A stretch of 64,000 bases of DNA from Pseudomonadota bacterium. Its GTDB lineage: Bacteria > Pseudomonadota > Gammaproteobacteria > Steroidobacterales > Steroidobacteraceae. Made by a program: the position numbers and the translations under genes. Location: positions 1 to 64,000 of the forward strand of contig JAFAEQ010000011.1 of the NCBI GenBank assembly GCA_023423935.1, read 5' to 3'. Position 1 is the stretch's first letter; each line of letters starts with the position of its first letter. Of this stretch, positions 59,208 to 64,000 are shown piece after piece. The notes below the pieces were generated by a model. It had not been told where the DNA came from. It made no database searches and saw nothing but the letters and a program-made list of their open reading frames with translations.

Positions 59208-59756
59208 ATGACCGAGCTTTCGATCCGACCCGCTACGCTCGATGAACAGCCGATTCTCGAAGGGCTGATCGCACGATCGGCGCGAGGTTTGAGCACGCAG
59301 GACTATACGAGCGAGCAGATCGAAGGCGCGTTGCGCGGTGCGTTCGGCGTGGACACGCAGCTGCTTCGTGACCAGACGTATTTCGTGGCCGAGCTCGATG
59401 GGAAGATCGTGGGCTGCGGCGGCTGGAGTCACCGCAAGACGCTCTTTGGCGGCGATGCACGCGTGGATCGCGAGCCTGGCGAGCTCGATCCGCGCACGGA
59501 TGCAGCGAAGATCCGGGCGTTCTTCGTCGATCCCGACTATGCGCGTCGCGGAATCGGTCGCGCGATTCTCGATCGGTGTGAGCGGGCGGCCCGTGCCGCG
59601 GGATTCAGCCGATTCGAAATGATGGCTACCTTGCCGGGCGTGAAGCTCTATCGGGTGTGCGGCTACGTTGCGCTCGAGTCCGTGAGCTATCCGGTGGGCG
59701 AAGGCGTGGCGATCCCGTTCGTGCGTATGGGCAAGGAAGACGGAGCGGAATCGTAA
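59208..59756 (+). CDS. GNAT-family N-acetyltransferase
   Basis: A protein of 182 residues. The GNAT core shows VAELDGKIVGCGGWS, AKIRAFFVDPDYARRGIGRA (acetyl-CoA-binding R-x-x-G-x-G/A) and RAARAAGFSRFEMMATLPGV, ending in a substrate loop (YRVCGYVALE). Substrate unknown. The ATG at 59208 is used; the ORF runs further upstream through the divergent hydrolase gene. Confidence 0.93.
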   Translation: MTELSIRPATLDEQPILEGLIARSARGLSTQDYTSEQIEGALRGAFGVDTQLLRDQTYFVAELDGKIVGCGGWSHRKTLFGGDARVDREPGELDPRTDAAKIRAFFVDPDYARRGIGRAILDRCERAARAAGFSRFEMMATLPGVKLYRVCGYVALESVSYPVGEGVAIPFVRMGKEDGAES

Positions 59757-59774
59757 GTCGGCGTAGCCGAGCTG

Positions 59775-61082
59775 CTAACGCGTGACACTTCCATCGGATG
59801 CTGGCGAGATCGGCCACTGTACGTTGAAGCGAGCGCCGCCCGCTGGCGAGGACTCGGCCGTCACGGTGCCTCGATGCCATTCCATCAATCGTCTGACGAT
59901 CGCAAGGCCCAGTCCGAATCCGCCCTTGTTCTGCGCTGGCTGTTCGAGCTGCACGAACGATTCGAAGATGTGCTCGCGCTCGGTCTCAGGAATGCCCGGG
60001 CCGTCGTCATCGACGCAGAGTCGATAGAGATCGCCACGGATCGCAAAGCTCACTCGCACTCGATCGCGCGCATAACGCAGCGCGTTGTAAACCAGATTGC
60101 GTACGACCGTTTCGATCAGATGTGCATCGCACACCACCGCCGTTGCGGAAGGATCGACGTCGCATGTGATCTGCACGCTCGTGCGGGACGCGCGTGCCGC
60201 GGAGTCCACGATGGCGGGCAGGATGACCGTCATGTCGTGCGCTTCGAGATTCAATGCAACCTCGGCGCGCTCGAGGATGGCGTAGTTGAGCGTCGCCGTC
60301 ACGAATGAGTCCAGCTCCGCGATGTCCGTTTCGATGTGATCCAGATGTCGTTGCAGCTTCTGCGGCTCGCGCGTCGTGCGCGCCATTTCAAGCTCGAAGC
60401 GCATGCGTGACAGCGGCGTCTTGATCTCGTGCGACATTGCGTTCGACATGTCCTTGTGCGAGCGGATGAGGCCGTCGATGCGCTCAGCCATGCGCCGAAA
60501 TGCCTGAGCGAGCGAGTGAACCTGCGAGCGCGAGCCGATCGGCGCATCGAAGGTCCAGTTGCGATCGCCGAACCGACTGGTGGCGACTTCGAGCGTGCGC
60601 AAGTCGCGACGCAGCGGCCACAGCCAGGCCATGATCACGAGCGCGATGGCTGCGTAGAAAATAAACGCAAGCAGCCAGTCGAGCGGGCCGCGCTGCGGCT
60701 CGTGCATCTGATAACGGAAAGCGAGAATCGAGCCCTCATCCACCTGCGTCATGAGCCAGGTCTCGCCTCGAGCGCCGCTCATTTGCGCGAACGCGCCGCT
60801 GCGCAAGCGGGACAGGGCATCGGCACCCACGATGTCACCCGCTGCAAACAGTTGCAGATCGACACCGCTCGACTGCGCCACATCATCGACATAGGACGCC
60901 CATTGCGCAGGCGGCAGCCGCTCGAGCTGGCCGCGAACGACTTTCAACAAAGCCGCCTGCGAAGGATTCACCTCCGCCGCATCTGCCCGCGCATACGCCT
61001 GCCACAACCGATCCTGCCCCCAGCTCACCACGGCGAGCGTCAGCACAATCAAGGCGTAGAGCTGGAGGAAATGTCGGGTCAC
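59775..61082 (-). CDS. Sensor histidine kinase (RstB-like)
   Basis: A protein of 435 residues. Two membrane segments (about 5-22 and 137-155) enclose a periplasmic sensor of about 115 residues. HAMP (about 156-210), the dimerisation helix with phosphoacceptor His (MSHEIKTPLSRMRFELE) and the ATPase domain (N box LVYNALRYA, VDDDGPGIP, GFGLGLAIVRRLMEWHRG) follow. The RstA-type regulator is encoded upstream on the same strand, with inverted-repeat element G between the two. Confidence 0.95.
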   Translation of the reverse strand: MTRHFLQLYALIVLTLAVVSWGQDRLWQAYARADAAEVNPSQAALLKVVRGQLERLPPAQWASYVDDVAQSSGVDLQLFAAGDIVGADALSRLRSGAFAQMSGARGETWLMTQVDEGSILAFRYQMHEPQRGPLDWLLAFIFYAAIALVIMAWLWPLRRDLRTLEVATSRFGDRNWTFDAPIGSRSQVHSLAQAFRRMAERIDGLIRSHKDMSNAMSHEIKTPLSRMRFELEMARTTREPQKLQRHLDHIETDIAELDSFVTATLNYAILERAEVALNLEAHDMTVILPAIVDSAARASRTSVQITCDVDPSATAVVCDAHLIETVVRNLVYNALRYARDRVRVSFAIRGDLYRLCVDDDGPGIPETEREHIFESFVQLEQPAQNKGGFGLGLAIVRRLMEWHRGTVTAESSPAGGARFNVQWPISPASDGSVTR

Positions 61083-61093
61083 GTTGTTATTCA

Positions 61094-61278
61094 GAGAAGA
61101 GCGTTCACACAGAGTACACAGAGCGCACAGAGTGGGAGGAGGAGTGATGAGCGGGCGGCGAGCGCCTTTTGGGTTTTCTCTGAGTAGATGCTGCGAATGG
61201 TGCGCGAGCCTCGAGTCTGAAGATCAGTTCTTCTGACCTCTGTGTCCTCTGTGCTCTCTGTGTGAAATCTTTCTTCTC
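61094..61278. repeat. Inverted-repeat element G (185 bp)
   Basis: The left arm 61094-61136 (CACACAGAGTACACAGAG words) is inverted at 61238-61278 (CCTCTGTGTCCTCTGTGCTC). The right arm contains the response-regulator stop codon. It separates regulator and kinase genes that are usually adjacent. Confidence 0.87.
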
Positions 61279-61999
61279 ATCCCCACGCATCAGACACGAA
61301 CAGGTATCCGTGTCCCCACACCGTGCGGATGCGTTCGGGGTTGCCGGTGTCGCCGAGCTTGCGGCGCAGGTGGGAGATGCGCACGTCGAGGGTGCGATCG
61401 ATGCCGTCGTAATCGCGGCGATACAGTCGCTGATACAGCGCGTCGCGGGATTGAATCTGATCGGCGTGCGAGGCAAGGAAGACGAGCAGGTCGAACTCGT
61501 TGCTCGACAGCGAGACAGGTTGTTCGCCCAACGTCACTGAGCGCGCGGCGCAGTTGATCTGTAGCTGTCCGAAACTCAGCTGCTTGTGCTCCACGCTGCC
61601 GTTGGTCTTGCCGCGACGCATGAGCGCCTGCAGGCGAGCGACCAGGACGCGCGGCTCGACGGGCTTGATCACGTAGTCGTCCGCGCCGAGCTCGAGGCCC
61701 AGCACATGATCGATATCGCTGTTGCGGGCGGTCAGCATGAGTATCGGGGCCGCGCTGGTCTTGCGAACTTCGCGGCAGACCGCAAAGCCGTCGCGTCCGG
61801 GCAGGCCCACGTCGAGCACGACCAGATCGGGTTTCTCGCGCTGGATCCGTTCGATGCCGCGGTCGCCCCGATGCTCGATGCAGACCCGAAAGCCGTTGCT
61901 CTCGAGATAGGTGCGGATGAGGTCTGCCAGGCGCACGTCGTCCTCGACGAGCACGACCAACGGATGCTTGGCGGGATTCATGGCGATGAGTGCAGACAT
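61277..61999 (-). CDS. OmpR-family response regulator (RstA-like)
   Basis: A protein of 240 residues. The receiver (about 14-125) has the acidic pair in VLVEDDVRLAD, phospho-Asp in LVVLDVGLPGRDG and Lys in VIKPVEPRVL. The winged helix (about 150-235) shows LSSNEFDLLVFLASHADQIQ and DRTLDVRISHLRRKLGD. The ATG at 61999 overlaps the DUF3019 gene's stop (TGATG), so coupling is likely; an ATG at 61981 is also possible. Confidence 0.95.
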   Translation of the reverse strand: MSALIAMNPAKHPLVVLVEDDVRLADLIRTYLESNGFRVCIEHRGDRGIERIQREKPDLVVLDVGLPGRDGFAVCREVRKTSAAPILMLTARNSDIDHVLGLELGADDYVIKPVEPRVLVARLQALMRRGKTNGSVEHKQLSFGQLQINCAARSVTLGEQPVSLSSNEFDLLVFLASHADQIQSRDALYQRLYRRDYDGIDRTLDVRISHLRRKLGDTGNPERIRTVWGHGYLFVSDAWG

Positions 62000-62439
62000 C
62001 AGTACAGCAGGTTCCAGGGTTGACGGCGCTTGCGGCGCAGTTGCAGAGCTTCTTTGATCACGGCGATGGTCTGCGAGGCGAGGACCTGCTGCAGCTGCGG
62101 ATCGCGCAACTGGACAGTCAGATCGCGATCGAATGTGAGTTCGACCTCGTAGGTGCCCTCGCTGAAGTTCTCCCAGCATCGCCGGACATCCGGACGATCG
62201 ACGATCACCACGCACAGCGATTCGTTTGCCGGTGCGCGCCATTGAGCTTTGACGGTGGCCTCACAGGTGTCTTCACCGGACGACAGTGAGCACACACGCG
62301 GCTGCACACGTAACTCGATATCCGCCGTTCCGCCGTTGGGCCCGGCGGCATGGCCGAGCGAGGTCATGAGCGCCAGCGCAAGCAGCGGGCTAGAGAATCT
62401 TAGCGACGAACCCCACGAATCCGCTGGTGACACCGTCAT
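61999..62439 (-). CDS. DUF3019-like exported protein
   Basis: About 146 residues. A signal peptide (LRFSSPLLALALMTSLGHAA) is followed by a compact beta domain with ELRVQPRVCSL, ANESLCVVIVDRPDVRRCWE, and a basic C-terminus ending RRKRRQPWNLL. That matches DUF3019, a periplasmic family found beside RstAB-like systems and MipA. The ATG at 62439 is the best start but overlaps the mipA-like gene by 50 bases; a GTG at 62433 is an alternative. Confidence 0.78.
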   Translation of the reverse strand: MTVSPADSWGSSLRFSSPLLALALMTSLGHAAGPNGGTADIELRVQPRVCSLSSGEDTCEATVKAQWRAPANESLCVVIVDRPDVRRCWENFSEGTYEVELTFDRDLTVQLRDPQLQQVLASQTIAVIKEALQLRRKRRQPWNLLY

Positions 62440-63265
62440 CGCTGACGATCGGACTGTCCGCGATGCTGCGGCCCAGACGCTCGTAATGAACGAACGCGCT
62501 GAACGTCCAGCGCTCAGACAGCGGACGCGCAAAGCCGAGCTTGATGAATGGGCTGAGGGACGACCCGGGTTCATATAACCCGTCGACCCCGTAGTAGTAG
62601 CGCACGACTTCGGCGCTTTTCCATGTCATCCCCGCGCTGAGCACCAGTGAATTCTTGGTTTGAATGATAGGGGCAGCGACGGCCGCACGCACCTCGAAGC
62701 CGTCATGGCGGCCGGTCACTTCATAGAGAGCATCGATCTGTCCGATGACGGGGCCGTAGTTGAACAGCCATTCCGGCCCGGCCAGGTACGTCGTATGTCG
62801 ATCACGGACTTCGAATTCCTCCGAAGGAGTTCCGTCGAATTCCGCGAGTGGAACCGCGGTCGAGACCAGCCCGGTCGGGCCGTTCACGAAAATGTTCTGC
62901 AGATCGTGTCTGTAAAAGAACACACGGTCGTAGCCGGGAGAGGCGAGCAGATTGAACGTGTGATGCTGAGTCTCCGCGAGCGTGAAACCCAGGTCGAGGT
63001 TCTCCAGAAAGAAGCGCTTGCCGTAGTAGCTGATACTGGGGAGCACCACCAGCGGGATGTCCGATTCGCCCAGCACGGGATTGGTCCGCAGCCCCGCACC
63101 CAGCCCGAGGCTGATGTTGAGGTGCCCGACCTCCACACAATCGGGGGAAGGTGCCGTACAGCCGCTTTGCAGGGGAGCTGCGTTCAATGTCGCGCACGCC
63201 ATCGCGCCCAGCAGCAATGCCGGGAGCCGAAGCAGGCGCAAGTTGAAGCAGTCCATCGAGGTCAT
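62390..63265 (-). CDS. MipA/OmpV-family outer-membrane protein
   Basis: A protein of 291 residues with a signal peptide (to about 29), then a beta-barrel: LGLGAGLRTNPVLGESDIPL, LPSISYYGKRFFLENLDLGF, and a C-terminal strand ending SGFVGFVAKIL. Family members include MipA (murein-interacting) and OmpV. It is the first gene of the operon mipA-like, DUF3019, response regulator, kinase, so the two-component system probably senses an envelope condition. Confidence 0.92.
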   Translation of the reverse strand: MTSMDCFNLRLLRLPALLLGAMACATLNAAPLQSGCTAPSPDCVEVGHLNISLGLGAGLRTNPVLGESDIPLVVLPSISYYGKRFFLENLDLGFTLAETQHHTFNLLASPGYDRVFFYRHDLQNIFVNGPTGLVSTAVPLAEFDGTPSEEFEVRDRHTTYLAGPEWLFNYGPVIGQIDALYEVTGRHDGFEVRAAVAAPIIQTKNSLVLSAGMTWKSAEVVRYYYGVDGLYEPGSSLSPFIKLGFARPLSERWTFSAFVHYERLGRSIADSPIVSDDGVTSGFVGFVAKIL

Positions 63266-63506
63266 CTTACGGGGTGGTCGAGTCCGGATCGATCCAGGTC
63301 CATATTCTTCCAGAGCAGTCTCGCCGCGTGTGTTCGGCGTTGGTAGCTATTTGTAACGCAATTGTACGGGTGCGGCTCCACTGCCCAGCGGGCCGCGCTG
63401 CCGGAGGGACGTTCGCTACATCTCTTCACAGACTTTACAAAGTGGCGACAGATTCCAGTGCCGCGCTTCGACACCATCGCACGCGGTCCTTGGGATTGTG
63501 CTGCTT

Positions 63507-63971
63507 ATGGTTCAGTCAAGCTTGCTCGGCTCGTGTGCCGTCATCGCGCTTCTGAGTACGGCGTTGTTTGCAGGCGCCGCGCTGCATGTCGCCGTGATCC
63601 AGTATCCCGCTTATTCGCGCGTCGGTGCCGAAGCTGCGCTCGTTCAATGGATGAACAGTTTCTCGCGCGCGCCGTTCCTGCATCCCATCGTGGCGGCAAC
63701 AGGCTGCGTCGCGGCGTTGCTGACCTCTGCATCGGGCGGCGGCGGCGTATGGAGCGCGGCGGCCGCACTCATCGGCTTCGTGGTGCCGTTTTCGACCGTC
63801 GTCATGCCGACGGGGAAATCGCTGTTCGGGCCGCATAGCGAGCCGCATTCGGCGGAAACGCGGCGACTCGTCCGCGAATGGGCGACGCTGCACAACATCA
63901 GAACAGCGCTGGCCGTCGGTGCGACGCTCCTGATGCTGTGGCAATCGCTCCAGCTGCTCGCTTCGTTTTAG
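63507..63971 (+). CDS. DUF1772-family membrane protein
   Basis: A protein of 154 residues with four membrane segments: VIALLSTALFAGAALHVAVI, FLHPIVAATGCVAALLTSA, SAAAALIGFVVPFSTVVMPT and IRTALAVGATLLMLWQSLQL. The order and the HVAVIQYPAY and REWATLHNIRT motifs match DUF1772 (anthrone oxygenase-like fold), of unknown function in bacteria. ATG 63507 is preferred to GTG 63498 by ribosome-site spacing. A short GC-rich hairpin after the stop runs out of the window. Confidence 0.88.
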   Translation: MVQSSLLGSCAVIALLSTALFAGAALHVAVIQYPAYSRVGAEAALVQWMNSFSRAPFLHPIVAATGCVAALLTSASGGGGVWSAAAALIGFVVPFSTVVMPTGKSLFGPHSEPHSAETRRLVREWATLHNIRTALAVGATLLMLWQSLQLLASF

Positions 63972-64000
63972 GAGCAGAGCCGTCCACGGACGGACGGCCC

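Overview
The window is about 64 kb of GC-rich proteobacterial chromosome. No rRNA, tRNA or ribosomal protein gene is present to place it firmly. The gene content points to a gammaproteobacterium of the Xanthomonadales/Steroidobacteraceae type: TonB receptors with STN domains paired with FecI/FecR, S9 peptidases, a RAYT transposase, Ku plus LigD, and a MipA-DUF3019-RstAB cluster. That placement is inference.

Left end (1-2.4 kb): an integron gene-cassette array. Three complete attC sites (570-636, 1264-1324, 1839-1903) and the tail of a fourth (40-47) separate four small-gene cassettes. The R'' box closing each of cassettes 1-3 is the exact reverse complement of that cassette's own first bases, as expected for real cassettes. 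The last cassette has decayed into a GC-rich intergenic hairpin repeat. From 2.4 to 8.3 kb lie a secreted alpha/beta hydrolase between two similar tandem-repeat tracts, an MFS exporter with a soluble tail, and exported proteins of unknown function.

8.5-24.6 kb: two copies of one module, FecR and FecI-type sigma factor on the minus strand, divergent from an STN-TonB receptor and an S9-type peptidase on the plus strand. The copies are separated by a RAYT transposase and an amidohydrolase remnant lying between 62-bp direct repeats. The second peptidase gene is broken at a G8 run and has another G8 run near its start. The layout recalls lasso-peptide isopeptidase/uptake loci, but no lasso biosynthesis gene is visible.

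24.6-29.4 kb: an HdeD-like protein, a choloylglycine (bile-salt) hydrolase that looks Firmicutes-like, small conserved proteins, and a PadR regulator with a membrane partner.

29.4-42.7 kb: a probable muropeptide scavenging and cell-wall locus. It has two class-C beta-lactamase-like serine hydrolases, an Oar-like TonB receptor, a periplasmic transglutaminase, a DUF819 membrane protein, an NlpC/P60 endopeptidase lipoprotein, an L-Ala-D/L-Glu epimerase, an RpiR-type regulator and a YkuD-like L,D-transpeptidase.

42.7-64 kb: housekeeping and accessory genes. These are a PanE-like reductase, an ECF42-type sigma factor with its DGPF (YCII) partner, DUF899, MmcQ/YjbR, an ABC importer interleaved with Sco1 and a cupredoxin, DUF72, a MerR-TPR regulator, Ku and LigD (NHEJ), an alpha/beta hydrolase, a GNAT, an RstAB-like two-component system with DUF3019 and MipA, and a DUF1772 protein.

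The most unusual non-genic signal is a set of seven intergenic elements of 137-185 bp (39.6-61.3 kb). Each has long inverted arms built of short imperfect tandem words around a unique 60-100 bp spacer. The arm sequences differ from element to element while the architecture stays the same.
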